A stretch of 26,503 nucleotides of DNA from Pelargonium nanum. Its lineage: Eukaryota > Streptophyta > Magnoliopsida > Geraniales > Geraniaceae. Positions 1 to 9,836 of this stretch are shown piece by piece. How positions within the stretch are numbered: the stretch's first letter is position 1; each line of letters opens with the position of its first letter. The stretch is from assembly GCA_036897485.1 (NCBI GenBank), contig JAYMTF010001081.1:1-26503 (forward strand), written 5' to 3'. The notes beneath the pieces are model-generated. The model made no database searches. It was given only the letters and a program-made list of their open reading frames with translations, and was not told the DNA's origin. Made by a program: the position numbers and the translations under genes.

Positions 1-1523
1 GATGCAAGCGGGAGTCGAGGTGGGGGGTTGGGGAGTTTCTTACGTATTGGCTGCATCATGGGTAAATGAGTTTATTTCAGTAAAGGCAGAAGGAGTCTCA
101 AAATATATAGTTCGAATTGGAAAATCTGTTAATGTCCCGTTAGAACAACTTTGCTCTTCTTTATGCAAAAAGTAGCCAGCCCTAAGTAGGTGCAGCAAAA
201 CCTGAGCCAATCTCATTGTCACTATCAAAGAAGCAAAAGATAACTGAGAAACTGAAAACAAAAGCATGTGGAAACGTACAGTTGAATCCTTTCCTCCATT
301 GAAGCTGAAAGCAACCTCTTCAATTCTGTTACAACGGTTACAGATTTACAAAAATTAGTACACTTGTGCCTGTGGGTCACCAACAAAGATTATGATCATG
401 ACAGGTCTAAATGAAAAGGATAAAAATACACATGTACAGCATTTAGCATATGTTATCATTTTCGTATTTCATAGTCAAAGAGAAAAGCAGATCAAATTTT
501 CATATAAGTTGGGTACTGCTCAGTTGACATTTCAAAAAATGTGTGCAGAATCGGTTGACATTGTCTATCTGTTTTAAGAAGGATTGGTGTAAATGCGTGT
601 AAAACACACACCTCATAAATACAACTTTTGACATTACTACACTAGCAACTTCATTTGTTATATGAGCATTAAAGAATGAGATAATGTGAAGAAAAAATCA
701 CTCTTCAACTTCTCGTTAAACTCGGCTAATCAAACAAATATATCCCTATTGAAATGCTAAGTTATTCTGTCTCAAGAAGATGGGCAGAGAAACTGGAAAC
801 CCTAGAATGCTAATTTAAATCCTATTCAGCCCGCAAATAGGATTTTGACACACAAAAGTTGTCCTCATAAACCACAATACTAGTTGTAAATATCATAACG
901 AAAAAAGAGAACCCAATTCAAATATGAGCTCCACGTGGATAATCACTGAAAGAATCTTAGCAGGGATAGCAACAATGCAGCTATTAAGATTCGAATGAAA
1001 ATAACTAATTGCAGATCCGTATCTACCCATTTACTTTTGTCCTTCATTTATTGATACATGCATAGAAATTTTCAATGCCGAATGCTAAACTATCGAAAGC
1101 ATGTACCTAAAAGAGAATGTTTTGAAAACAATACAAGATATTAGCAAATTACAACTCATAATTTCAATCTGCAAAGAACCAAACTTCAATGCTAATGAAC
1201 CCAACACAACCACAGCTACAAAGCTCAGTTTAAACAAAATCCCACATTCCATTCTCAAATCAGATACAAAATCTAAAATTCTGCATTCTAGGCAAAGTGG
1301 CAAACAAACAGAAAGCTAATTCCAAACCCTTAGAGCCACAAAACTGAGAACCCATTTCACATCAAATACCAAAAATTAGAAGAAAAAAAAATCAAAGAGG
1401 AGAGAGAGTACAAATCACTCACGAGTAGAGAGCGAGAGCTCTTCTGATAACATAGATGGCGTTATTGTACTTGGTTTTGAGCCTTCGATCATCACTTTCT
1501 CTGATTGCTTTATCGATCTCCAT
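1..1523 (-). CDS. PAPS-reductase-family / FAD synthase-like protein, 5' part (exons 1-3)
   Basis: Partial gene on the minus strand; its 3' exons lie left of the window. Exon 1 (1523-1423) starts MEIDKAIRESDDRRL and ends at a GTGAGT donor. Exon 2 (325-280) encodes IEEVAFSFNGGKDST. Exon 3 (201-44) encodes VLLHLLRAGYFLHKEEQ through DAANT and ends at GTAAGA. Reading frame is kept across both introns (phase 2, then 0). FNGGKDST is the PP-loop that binds ATP pyrophosphate in the PAPS reductase/FAD synthase fold. The protein closely matches my memory of Arabidopsis At5g03430, which joins this domain to a C-terminal molybdopterin-binding-like domain, as in human FLAD1. Plant family members are annotated as PAPS reductase-like, and FAD synthesis from FMN is an inference from the FLAD1 resemblance. 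Intron 1 is about 1.1 kb. The open frame before exon 3 (to 267) is intron read-through, not coding. Confidence 0.88.
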
Positions 1524-1720
1524 CGACCTTTCAAATTGATAAATAAGCAAATGGGTTGTCGAAAATTTAGATTTTTGAGCAAATTAAGATAATGGGTTTT
1601 CGAAAAATGGACTGAAATTCACCTATGAACTGTTTCTTGGCCTCTGCGACTCAAAAATGTCCGGAAGAGAGAGAAAAGGAGAAAACTTTGGAGCTCTGCA
1701 GTGCACAACTGTAAAGGAAC
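1524..1720 (-). promoter_or_regulatory. 5' leader of the PAPS-reductase-like gene with possible UTR intron
   Basis: Minus-strand sequence directly upstream of the ATG at 1523. A possible leader intron runs from 1622 (AG|GTGAAT donor) to 1528 (GAAAG acceptor, four bases before the ATG). It would be 95 nt and T-rich, as plant introns are. Upstream of it lies a purine-rich stretch (about 1660-1690) typical of plant leaders. No clear TATA box was found. The intron is inferred from splice consensus only. Confidence 0.35.
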
Positions 1721-2885
1721 TATTTATCAACTGCTTTGATTCTCTGAAGAAGAATCAATATGGAAAAGAAAAAAAAATTGTTGGTGTTGTGTAGATGCCA
1801 CAGATTGATTATCTGAGAAACCAAATCATTTTTTTCTTCTTCTATCTATTTTATTTATTTTTGCAGAAAAGACAACAACGTTGTTTGTTGCAACTGAAAT
1901 TTGGGAACGGAATTGAGATATTTTTTTCATTGGTCAATGTATTAATTTAAACATACTATTTTGGAATTTTTATATAAGGTACTTATTTAATGTTTTAAAT
2001 TTATATACTCAATAGTCAATAATACTCCTATATTAAATTAAATTAATTTCCATTGAGTTATTTAAAAAAATAATTAATTTCCATTGTAATGAGCTAGAAT
2101 CATTTTTGTATGTCAATGTCATGATATTTATGTCTTTCGGAAAAAAAAAAGTAGTTAAAATCTTAAAAACAAAATTTATTTTGCCGGAGAGTGTATAAAA
2201 CTTCGGATTCATATGAATTCATTTATCACTAGTACTCTTCAAGGGTAATTAAAATATGTATGAGTTAGATGTGACAATACGTGTCCAACATGACACTAGT
2301 GTGTTTAGCCTCACATTTTGTAATTGTATCGTGTGTTGGGTCTTCAAAAATGCACTACTTCATCATTGAACAATGAAGAATATGCCAAAGGACCCAACAC
2401 TTGTCTTCCTATAGTATGCAACATCTTATCATCACCAAAACTCATTACTCATTACAAAGAGCAAGATCCATTCTTGAAATGGTGGAATCTAATAATTAGA
2501 GCAGTCAATTCATGTCATAACACAAACACAACTCGAAATTAGCGTGTTTGGAACTTGACAATGCAAAGAACGACCCACGATCTGAGCATGAACTTACAAG
2601 AAAAGTACCAAATCAACACAAACACAGATAAAAATATCACAAACATACACATGAAAAGACAAAAACGCATCCTAGTGTGCATTTGATCCGAGTCAAAGAG
2701 ATACCATTATATAAACATCATTGTACCCCCAAACTTCAAGTCACTGATGTGAATATCAATCATAATCTGAATGTTAGCCCATCAAAGAAGTTGGAGCAAT
2801 TAATTGTATAGAAGAATTGACACAATTAGTACTAGTAAAGAGAACATTTGTCAAATCACAGAACTTGTTAAATAAGTTGATCTGC
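1721..2885. other. Divergent intergenic region between the PAPS-like and RLP genes
   Basis: AT-rich DNA with homopolymer runs and no open frame that looks coding. It should hold the minus-strand promoter of the PAPS-reductase-like gene on its left and the upstream promoter of the RLP gene on its right. The one recognisable element is the direct repeat at 2590-2660. The 72-codon frame at 2324-2542 has no motif or coding bias that I can see. Confidence 0.6.
2590..2660 (+). repeat. Left copy of direct repeat flanking the RLP gene
   Basis: About 71 bp that recur at 7073-7146 in the same orientation, with only a few differences. Shared blocks include ACCAAATCAACACAAAC and ATATCACAAACATACACAT. The two copies bracket the LRR receptor-like gene at about 4.5 kb spacing. 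I do not recognise the repeat family. Confidence 0.75.
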
Positions 2886-2893
2886 TATATAAA
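2886..2893 (+). promoter_or_regulatory. TATA box of the RLP gene
   Basis: A perfect TATATAAA 97 bp upstream of the ATG at 2990. Transcription would start near 2920 and give a leader of roughly 70 nt, normal for this family. No other good TATA lies between here and the ATG. Confidence 0.65.
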
Positions 2894-2989
2894 GCACATA
2901 TATTGGAATCTCTACTAAAAAAAAACATCAGTAGCCTTTAAAATTTACATTTCTCTATATAGTGTTGTTTGCTGTGCTCCATCATCATC

Positions 2990-5900
2990 ATGGACTGCCC
3001 TGTGAGAGCTGATCATACACTCAATTTTCTTTTTATACTAATGTTAGCAACCATCAATATTGGGTTATGCTGTTGCAACCAAGATACAGTTTGCATTGAA
3101 AGTGAAAAACAAGCCCTTGTTTTGTTCAAGCAAGGCCTCACTGATCCTTCGGATCGGCTAGCCTCTTGGACCCACGACTCGGATTGTTGCAGATCTTGGG
3201 CAGGAGTCGTCTGCAACAACCTAAGTGGCCATGTCCAGGAGCTACACCTTAGAAGGCCTCAGTATGATCACAACCAAGCAACTATTGCTAAGTATCAGAC
3301 GTCGTCTCTAGGCGGTACAATAAGTCCTTCTCTACTCAAACTGTACCATTTGAGTCATTTAGACTTGAGCAACAATGATTTTGGAGGAATTCAAATCCCA
3401 ACATTTCTTGCTTCTTTGCGGAGTTTAAGGTATCTGAATCTCTCAAAAGCAGGGTTCAGCGGATTGCTTCCTCCTCAGCTTGGCAATCTTTCCAATTTGC
3501 AGTCTCTCAGCCTGCTTGGTGGATACTCCTATGATGGATCAGCTGACTCGTACGTCGAGAATCTTCAATGGCTGTCTGGTCTTTCGTTGCTGAAACATCT
3601 CGACTTGAGTCATGTGGATCTCAGCCTAGCCTCTGACTGGCTCCAGGTGACAAACTCACTCCCTTCACTGACAGAGCTACTTCTCTTAGATTGCCAACTT
3701 TATCATATTCCTCGTCTAGCCGATCTAAATTTTTCATCACTTGCCATCCTAGACCTTTCTCATAATTATTTCAGCAACCATTTGATTCCTAGTTGGGTGT
3801 TTTCTCTTGAGACTACTCTAACCTCCCTTAACCTTGGAGGTAATAGTTTTCAAGGTCCCATACCCTATGGTTTTAAGAACATGACCCGCCTTCGCGTTCT
3901 TGATCTGTCCTCAAACTCATTCAACTCTTCAATACCCAAGTGGTTGTTTGGTCGTCTTGCCCAACTTGAGGTCCTCAAACTCGATTCTAATAGCTTGCAA
4001 GGTCCTCTGCCAGGTGCCATCAACAACCTGACTTCTCTCATTACCCTTGACTTGTCCTACAACGAGCTCATTGAGATCAAAGAAGAAGCTTTGAGGTCAC
4101 TGGGAAATCTATGCAACTTGAAGTCAATCGATTTCTCGGGTCTCAAACTGGGTCAAGAGTTGTCACAAATCCTAGAGTTCTTTTCAGGATGTCTTTCAGT
4201 AGGAATCGAGTCGCTGTCTTTGGGCCAGAGTCACCTTTCTGGGACACTGACCAGCCAATTAGGACAATTCAAGAACTTGACTCGCCTCGAGTTAGGAGGG
4301 AATTCCCTTTGTGGTCCTCTTCCAGATCAATTAGGAAACCTTTCGTCCTTGAGGATACTGAACCTCGCGGACAACCAACTGAACGGAACCTTGCCTGAAC
4401 GGTTCGGACAGCTCGCAGAGCTAGAGTCGGTAGACATTTCTAACAATTTGTTGAATGGCGTTGTCCTCGAATCCCACTTCACCAAGCTTACTAGGATTAG
4501 ACATTTTTATGCTTCTGCAAACCAACTTACTTTGAGAGTGAGTAGAGATTGGGTTCCTCCTTTTCAGTTGGTTGCTTTGTACATGGCTTCATGGCATTTA
4601 GGACCAGAGTTCCCTCAGTGGCTCAAGTGGCAACATAATATGTATGTCTTGGACATATCAAACTCTGGCATTTCTGGTACCATCCCAAATTGGTTTTGGA
4701 ACCAATTTTCCCATTTCCATTCCTTGAACATATCCTGTAATCAAATCCAGGGAGAGGTTCCCACGGGCATGCTCGCAGCCAGCACTGAATTACTCTACAA
4801 AATGATAGACATGAGTTCAAATCAGTTTACGGGTCCTTTGCCGCGTGTTTCATCAAACATGATTGCATTAGATCTTTCCAAGAACTTGTTCTCAGGATCA
4901 CTCTCCCACTTCTTATGTCACCGGGTCAGCGAGCCAACGAGACTAGAGCTTCTAAATGTTGCGGAAAACCTTTTATCCGGAGAAATACCTGACTGTTGGA
5001 TGAACTGGCGGAGGTTGGAGGCCATCAAGTTGAGTAACAACAACTTTTCCGGCGAAATTCCAAGCTCAATGGGAACCTTAACCTCGCTGCAGTCGTTGGA
5101 TTTACGCAACAATAGTCTCTCTGGAGAGTTGCCTCGGACACTCAAAGATTGTGCTGAGTTAGTGAAGGTTGACATTGCTGAAAATGAGTTTGGAGGGAAC
5201 ATACCAACCTGGATTGGAGAAAAACTTGCGAAATTGATGATTCTCAGCCTTCGCTCCAATGATTTCCAAGGGCATATACCTTACAGCCTTTGTGATCTCA
5301 AGTCTGTACAAATACTAGACCTTGCACACAACAATCTTTCTGGATCCATACCGAGGTGTGTCAACAACTTCACTGCCATGTCCACCAAGAACTACTCAGA
5401 TGAACTTGTCATTTACGCTACTGATGGATTCATAGAAAATGCAGTGGTGGCGACCAAAGGAAGTATAGTTCAATACAACACCATCCTCAAACTGGTCAAA
5501 AGTTTGGACCTCTCCAGCAACACTCTAGCAGGAGAGATACCAAATGAAGTGACAAGTTTCCTAGAGTTGCAATCTCTGAATCTGTCAAATAATCATCTGA
5601 GTGGAAGGATCCCCGAAAATATCGGAGGGATGGAATCATTAGAATCTCTGGATCTCTCCATGAACAAGCTTTCGGGAGAGATTCCAGCAAGCATGTCAAG
5701 TTTGAATTTTCTGAGTGACTTGAATTTGTCTTGCAACAACCTCACCGGAGAAATTCCAACAAGCACTCAGCTCCAAAGCTTGAACCAATCAAGCTTTACA
5801 GGCAACAATCTCTGTGGACCACCACTCAGTGTCAAGTGTAGAGTAAATGGCGTTACGGTTCAGAACATGGACAAGAAAAATGGGCATGAAGTGGATTACA

Positions 5901-6046
5901 GGTTGTACCTGAGCGTGATACTTGGATGGGTGGTTGGCTTTTGGGCTGTGTGTGGACCTTTGTTGTTCAACAGGAGATGGAGGGTTGCATATTTTCAATG
6001 CCTCCACTGCATGGAATTCAAGTTTAGAGGTTATATTAGCAACTAA
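2990..6046 (+). CDS. LRR receptor-like protein (RLP, EIX-like), membrane immune receptor type
   Basis: Intronless 1018-residue protein. The ATG at 2990 is chosen because the open frame to its left (from 2969) begins at TTG, which is not a normal plant start. Order of parts: signal peptide (about 1-29, hydrophobic NFLFILMLATINIGL); LRRNT_2 domain with a CCxW-type cysteine motif (about 33-85); roughly 27-30 extracellular LRRs of the plant LxGxIP type; a non-LRR island near 795-835 (DNA about 5380-5490); the last four LRRs; NNLCGPPL capping motif; acidic spacer; one transmembrane helix (about 970-992) with a GxxxG motif (GWVVG); short basic tail NRRWRVAYFQ. There is no kinase domain. Known relatives (tomato EIX1/2, Cf and Ve proteins) signal through the co-receptor SOBIR1, which binds through the GxxxG helix. 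Ligand and partner here are inferred by family only. The frame is full length with no damage. Many N-glycosylation sequons suit a cell-surface protein. Confidence 0.93.
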   Translation: MDCPVRADHTLNFLFILMLATINIGLCCCNQDTVCIESEKQALVLFKQGLTDPSDRLASWTHDSDCCRSWAGVVCNNLSGHVQELHLRRPQYDHNQATIAKYQTSSLGGTISPSLLKLYHLSHLDLSNNDFGGIQIPTFLASLRSLRYLNLSKAGFSGLLPPQLGNLSNLQSLSLLGGYSYDGSADSYVENLQWLSGLSLLKHLDLSHVDLSLASDWLQVTNSLPSLTELLLLDCQLYHIPRLADLNFSSLAILDLSHNYFSNHLIPSWVFSLETTLTSLNLGGNSFQGPIPYGFKNMTRLRVLDLSSNSFNSSIPKWLFGRLAQLEVLKLDSNSLQGPLPGAINNLTSLITLDLSYNELIEIKEEALRSLGNLCNLKSIDFSGLKLGQELSQILEFFSGCLSVGIESLSLGQSHLSGTLTSQLGQFKNLTRLELGGNSLCGPLPDQLGNLSSLRILNLADNQLNGTLPERFGQLAELESVDISNNLLNGVVLESHFTKLTRIRHFYASANQLTLRVSRDWVPPFQLVALYMASWHLGPEFPQWLKWQHNMYVLDISNSGISGTIPNWFWNQFSHFHSLNISCNQIQGEVPTGMLAASTELLYKMIDMSSNQFTGPLPRVSSNMIALDLSKNLFSGSLSHFLCHRVSEPTRLELLNVAENLLSGEIPDCWMNWRRLEAIKLSNNNFSGEIPSSMGTLTSLQSLDLRNNSLSGELPRTLKDCAELVKVDIAENEFGGNIPTWIGEKLAKLMILSLRSNDFQGHIPYSLCDLKSVQILDLAHNNLSGSIPRCVNNFTAMSTKNYSDELVIYATDGFIENAVVATKGSIVQYNTILKLVKSLDLSSNTLAGEIPNEVTSFLELQSLNLSNNHLSGRIPENIGGMESLESLDLSMNKLSGEIPASMSSLNFLSDLNLSCNNLTGEIPTSTQLQSLNQSSFTGNNLCGPPLSVKCRVNGVTVQNMDKKNGHEVDYRLYLSVILGWVVGFWAVCGPLLFNRRWRVAYFQCLHCMEFKFRGYISN

Positions 6047-7072
6047 AATATCTATAATTTGCTATATATGTTCTAAATTACAAGAAACTAGTGTTGTGCT
6101 ATTTGGATATTACTCAAATAATGAATCATGAGATGTAATCAAGAAGATATTTAATTATTTACTTTCATGATATGTAGCTCTACTTTAACATCAAAGAAGA
6201 TATTGCGCATAAAGAACCGTGTTTTACTTCAAAAGGTTCTTTCAAAGAGACATGAACATATTCCTGTACTGTTTTTGTAAGAAAATGTAGATGGTCTAAG
6301 TCAGAAAATGTAAGGGAGGGTTCGGGTCTATACAAACTATACCTTCCATGCTTATCGTAGAAGAGATCCCTATGGCACAAGCTATAATTTTATAGTAATT
6401 ACTACAATTTCGGCTAGATAGACAAGGTGTAGTTTCAAGCAAGAACATACCATGTTTAACGAATACATCTTTCTCATTTGACATTTCATAGCGGGTGCCA
6501 GTTGAATTCCTTGAAAGCTGATTTTTGTGAGGAACGGGATGGACACCGTTAACTTCCATAGCCTTTTAGTTAGTACTGTGTAGTTTGTAAGGAAAAAGAC
6601 CAATAGTTAGAACCATTAGCATAGCCGGAAAAAAACAGGTCTTACATTATAGGATGAACAAGTTTTCTGTGCACAACCGAACTCAGATTGTTGAAAATTA
6701 TATATATACAAGATGATCTCGAACTAATTCCGTATCATTCAGCTCCCAACAAAGTATATATTGACATACATGTAAAAAAACACATCCACCTTGTCCTCTA
6801 TACCATCACAGATTCAAAGTTTTTCTCCTAAATTACGAAACCAATTCTAATTTTTTTTTTAAATTCCCACACTACCCAAATTGAAATTACTCCTTAATTA
6901 GTGGCTTTTCTGATGAACCTACGAGATCTCTAAAGCAAATCCAGTTAGATTCTATATAAAAACCCATCACCCTTCAATGTGATTGAACATTTAATGAGTT
7001 CATTCCCAAACTATCTGCAGATTCTCTACAACTTTTAACACAAATACTTAACTCTGACCTAGCCCTTCTGTT
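6047..7072. other. Intergenic, RLP 3' flank
   Basis: Probable RLP 3' UTR for the first 100-200 bp, then AT-rich DNA. Overlapping short minus-strand frames at 6180-6603 show no domain, no good start context and no splice pattern, so I do not call them. I see nothing else identifiable. Confidence 0.5.
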
Positions 7073-7146
7073 GAATTTACAAGCTAAGGACCAAATCAAC
7101 ACAAACCCAGAAAAAATATCACAAACATACACATAAAAATACAAAC
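7073..7146 (+). repeat. Right copy of direct repeat flanking the RLP gene
   Basis: Matches 2590-2660 from GAATTTACAAG through ATACACATAAAAATAC with scattered substitutions and one short gap. Similarity stops on both sides, so this is a discrete element and not part of a larger visible duplication. Confidence 0.75.
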
Positions 7147-8027
7147 TTTGAACCAAAAAAATCATCAGCACTTACAAATTCATGGAACTGTCACTGTGAA
7201 GAATGAAGAACTAGCAATAACCCAGATAGCTTTCAGAGGATAAGCAATGCAGTAAGAGATGAAACCCAAGAAAGCTTCAATCTTTTTAATGAATAATCAA
7301 AGCCCAGGCCAAACCTGAAACATCCAATTTCTTCATTTTTCAACATAATTTTTCATTTGGCCCAAGAACCAGAAACATAGTACTATTCTAAATGAGAGTT
7401 ATTTGGTTTTCATTAAACCACAACTGATATTACGACAGATCATTAAAACCGCTCTCACAAATTCATTTAAACGGGTATAAGTGAAATTTGAATGTGATTT
7501 CATTGGATTGTCTTATTATTTTTCTTACCAAAAATACCCTCACATTAATTTCATATAATATATCATGGTACGTTTGGAGGAATGGTGTACTGTGTGCATT
7601 TAAAATGTTGGACGTACCAAAGAGTGGTGTGAAATTGTCGGCTTATGATGTTATCATCAATGCCATTTCTTTTTCCCAACCGACACAACACTCCTAATAT
7701 TGTTCTCTGCATGGTTTTCCAATTTTTTTTGGTCCATTTTAGAGGTCAATTGTTATTCTCTCCAAAAGCAACTAAGATTTTCAATTTTGGGAGAAAAATG
7801 TTTTTTTTTATCAGCGACGGTACATTATACTCGAAGTAACAATGTTTCTCACTCTCCAAAGGGAGCGTCACCTTAAACCCCACCTCATACCGTCGGCAAG
7901 AAGGCTTAAACCTGAGACCTCAAAAGGGAATATCAACTTCAAACTATCATGTATGAAGAAAGAGAGAGGAAAAAAAAAGTGTTTTCAGAAAAGTTTTTGT
8001 TTGCAACACTTTAAGGTAGCTTGAGAG
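7147..8027. other. Intergenic DNA with a decayed box-B-like repeat
   Basis: Mostly AT-rich, without a convincing coding frame. At about 7868-7925 there is a short minus-strand repeat (rc reads GAGGTCTCAGGTTTAAGCC) that resembles the copy at 8230-8310. Frames at 7488-7839 show no recognisable domain. Confidence 0.45.
7868..7925 (-). repeat. Decayed tRNA-box-B-like repeat fragment
   Basis: On the minus strand it reads GAGGTCTCAGGTTTAAGCC and then GGTATGAGGTGGGG. The same order (GAGGACTCGGGTTTGAGACC, then GGTATGAGGT) occurs at 8230-8310. The GGTTTAAG/GGTTTGAG block may be a decayed RNA polymerase III box B from a SINE, but no box A or target duplication is visible. Confidence 0.3.
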
Positions 8028-8105
8028 ATGAATCATTTGGTACTAGTGGTACTATTATTTGTATGTCTTATTTGTCCAGCAATGGCTTTGGGAATCAAAA
8101 TCTAA
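8028..8105 (+). CDS. Tiny ORF resembling a secretory signal peptide (unproven)
   Basis: A 25-codon frame with an almost textbook signal peptide: MNHLVLVVLLFVCLICPAMA, then LGIKI and stop. It has a hydrophobic core and a small-residue AMA cleavage site. A different frame just downstream is open for about 45 codons, but no splice donor joins the two. It could be a short secreted-peptide gene, the remains of the first exon of one, or chance. I do not recognise a family. Confidence 0.2.
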   Translation: MNHLVLVVLLFVCLICPAMALGIKI

Positions 8106-8229
8106 TACTGATATTGCTTTGACTGGCAGATCATACTTGGGGTGGGGATGGTATTCAAATCACTGTCACCTACCTATAATGTTTCATCTTTCTTATTTTT
8201 CGTTTTATGATTTACTGCACAAGAAGACC

Positions 8230-8310
8230 TTACATTCACACCTCATTCATATAATATAACCTCATACCACGTTCACGAAAGGTCTCAAACCCGAGTCCTC
8301 GAGCTTGAAG
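8230..8310 (-). repeat. Second decayed box-B-like repeat fragment
   Basis: The minus strand reads GAGGACTCGGGTTTGAGACC, then GGTATGAGGT, in the same order as 7868-7925. A poly-A-like or target-duplication boundary is not visible, so family and limits are uncertain. Confidence 0.3.
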
Positions 8311-8407
8311 CAAAGCTGTGTTAAGAACGATGAGTTAAGAACTAAGACCAACACACTGCAATGAAACACACATTATATAAAAAACACAGGTGTTTTGGAC
8401 AACCCTG

Positions 8408-8433
8408 GACTACTTGGAGCATCCCAAGTAGTC
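8408..8433. repeat. Perfect 10-bp stem hairpin
   Basis: GACTACTTGG (8408-8417) and its exact complement CCAAGTAGTC (8424-8433) around a 6-nt loop. It is GC-richer than its surroundings. Function is unknown; it might be the centre of an eroded inverted-repeat element. Confidence 0.55.
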
Positions 8434-8512
8434 TCCTAGGAAATAAAAGAAAGTCAAAAGAAAACACTCATGCTTAATCCAAGCTTCTCGTCGTGAGCTC
8501 AACTTAGATCGA

Positions 8513-8529
8513 TATATACTTCGTATATA
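8513..8529. repeat. Short AT palindrome with TTC loop
   Basis: TATATAC (8513-8519), TTC, GTATATA (8523-8529): a perfect 7-bp stem. AT palindromes of this size can arise by chance, but this one sits within 100 bp of the 10-bp stem at 8408-8433. Confidence 0.4.
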
Positions 8530-8630
8530 CAACGCTCGCTCAGGAGCTGAATCACATAAATGGAAACACGTTACGAGTTTCATCGGCATGTATATTTATG
8601 AATTTTCGTCCATTCTCGTTAAGTAATGGC

Positions 8631-8725
8631 CAAAATTAACTACAAAACTAGAACTTGTACGTTGTAGCTTGTGAGGTTTTCAAAATTAACTACAAAACTA
8701 CTATTTATATTGCGGCTTGTTGAGT
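8631..8725 (+). repeat. Imperfect tandem repeat, 50-bp period
   Basis: CAAAATTAACTACAAAACTA occurs exactly at 8631-8650 and 8681-8700. The following segments (TTGTACGTTGTAGCTTGTGAG and TTATATTGCGGCTTGTTGAG) are similar but diverged. This makes two copies of a unit about 50 bp long, probably a local slippage or unequal-exchange product. Confidence 0.6.
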
Positions 8726-8730
8726 GTACG

Positions 8731-9690
8731 ATCACTAACCCAATTGAGGTTATGGGTTTCTTTAATTCATTGAATCACCACCATTTTCAGAGACTCATCA
8801 AATAATACACAAACAAGAATTGCAAGTAGTTAAATATTTTAATCTATCGTCCGTACACTCCTCCTGTACTCATCATGAATGAATTGGATTTTGTTTATAT
8901 ACAAATCAAACTTGGGACCCATTCGAGGATGGCTCAAGACCCACATATTTAATGAACTTCACACGTAATATTAATGTTTCATTTATCAAAATAAAAGGTA
9001 GGGAATGGTAAATAACACAAAGAAATGGGTTAAAATTAGACAGAGATATTTGAAGTCGTTGATGTTTGATTATCGTCCTTTATTTAGACGAAATTTTTTA
9101 TGTGAGATGTTGCGTCATAAAGATTTTGCCTCATGACCAACAAAACTTTTGCAGCTCCCACAAAAGCAATTGAAACGGTGTAAAAATTGTTGTCTTGTCT
9201 TTATCGTTTGCTCAAGTATGTTACTAGGTGGTATCAATTGAATTCCTGGAGTCTGGTAGCAGTTGTCAATCCTGATAGGATCTCAGCTGAACTCGCTTTT
9301 ATCCCTAATGAATTCAACTTTAGTCCATCTACATATAAAATATATTTTTTTAATATTTAATATTATAAGGACATTTTAGTAAATTCTTGCTTCTTCACTA
9401 ACTTTTATCTCTATGAAGTATGAACAAGACTCTCCCATAATTTCTTTCTTACCCTTTTAACTCCCAAAAAGGCTAGAAAGAAAAATTGCCCACTTTTAAA
9501 GACTTGCAAGAAAGTGGTTGGTGCATGATTGGGATCATAAGCTACTACTAGTTTGTATAAATTTATTACTTAATTTGTCTATTTTAATGGTGTTCTTGTT
9601 ACTCATTTGCTTGTTTTAAACTGCATTTTTTTATCATTTATCAAACCTTGAAGCTTCTTCTCCTAGCTAATGAAGCCATGGACCCACTCT
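8731..9690. other. Intergenic, upstream region of the XTH gene
   Basis: AT-rich, with no coding frame or recognisable element. The last 400 bp are likely to contain upstream control sequence for the XTH gene, but I can support no specific site except the TATA-like motif at 9694-9706. Confidence 0.5.
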
Positions 9691-9693
9691 TCT

Positions 9694-9706
9694 TTTATTT
9701 ATATCA
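9694..9706 (+). promoter_or_regulatory. Likely TATA element of the XTH gene
   Basis: TTTATTTATATCA about 140 bp upstream of the XTH ATG, followed by a C/T-rich stretch (about 9745-9835) like a plant leader. It matches the TATA consensus only moderately. Confidence 0.35.
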
Positions 9707-9836
9707 AACTGTACTGCCTCATACACCTTGTCTTTAGCCATAGCCACCACCTCTCTCTCTGCATTTATTTACCCAATTATTCCACTTTTTCTCTGCTCAC
9801 TTTCAACATTTCATTTCCTCTAACTTTTGCTTGATC

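Noticed and set aside
4111-4398. 95-codon plus-strand ORF inside the RLP gene
   Set aside because: It is a second frame of the LRR coding sequence and has no independent signal.
6180-6603. Overlapping minus-strand ORFs of 66-87 codons
   Set aside because: No domain, splice pattern or promoter is visible. Lengths are within chance for this composition.
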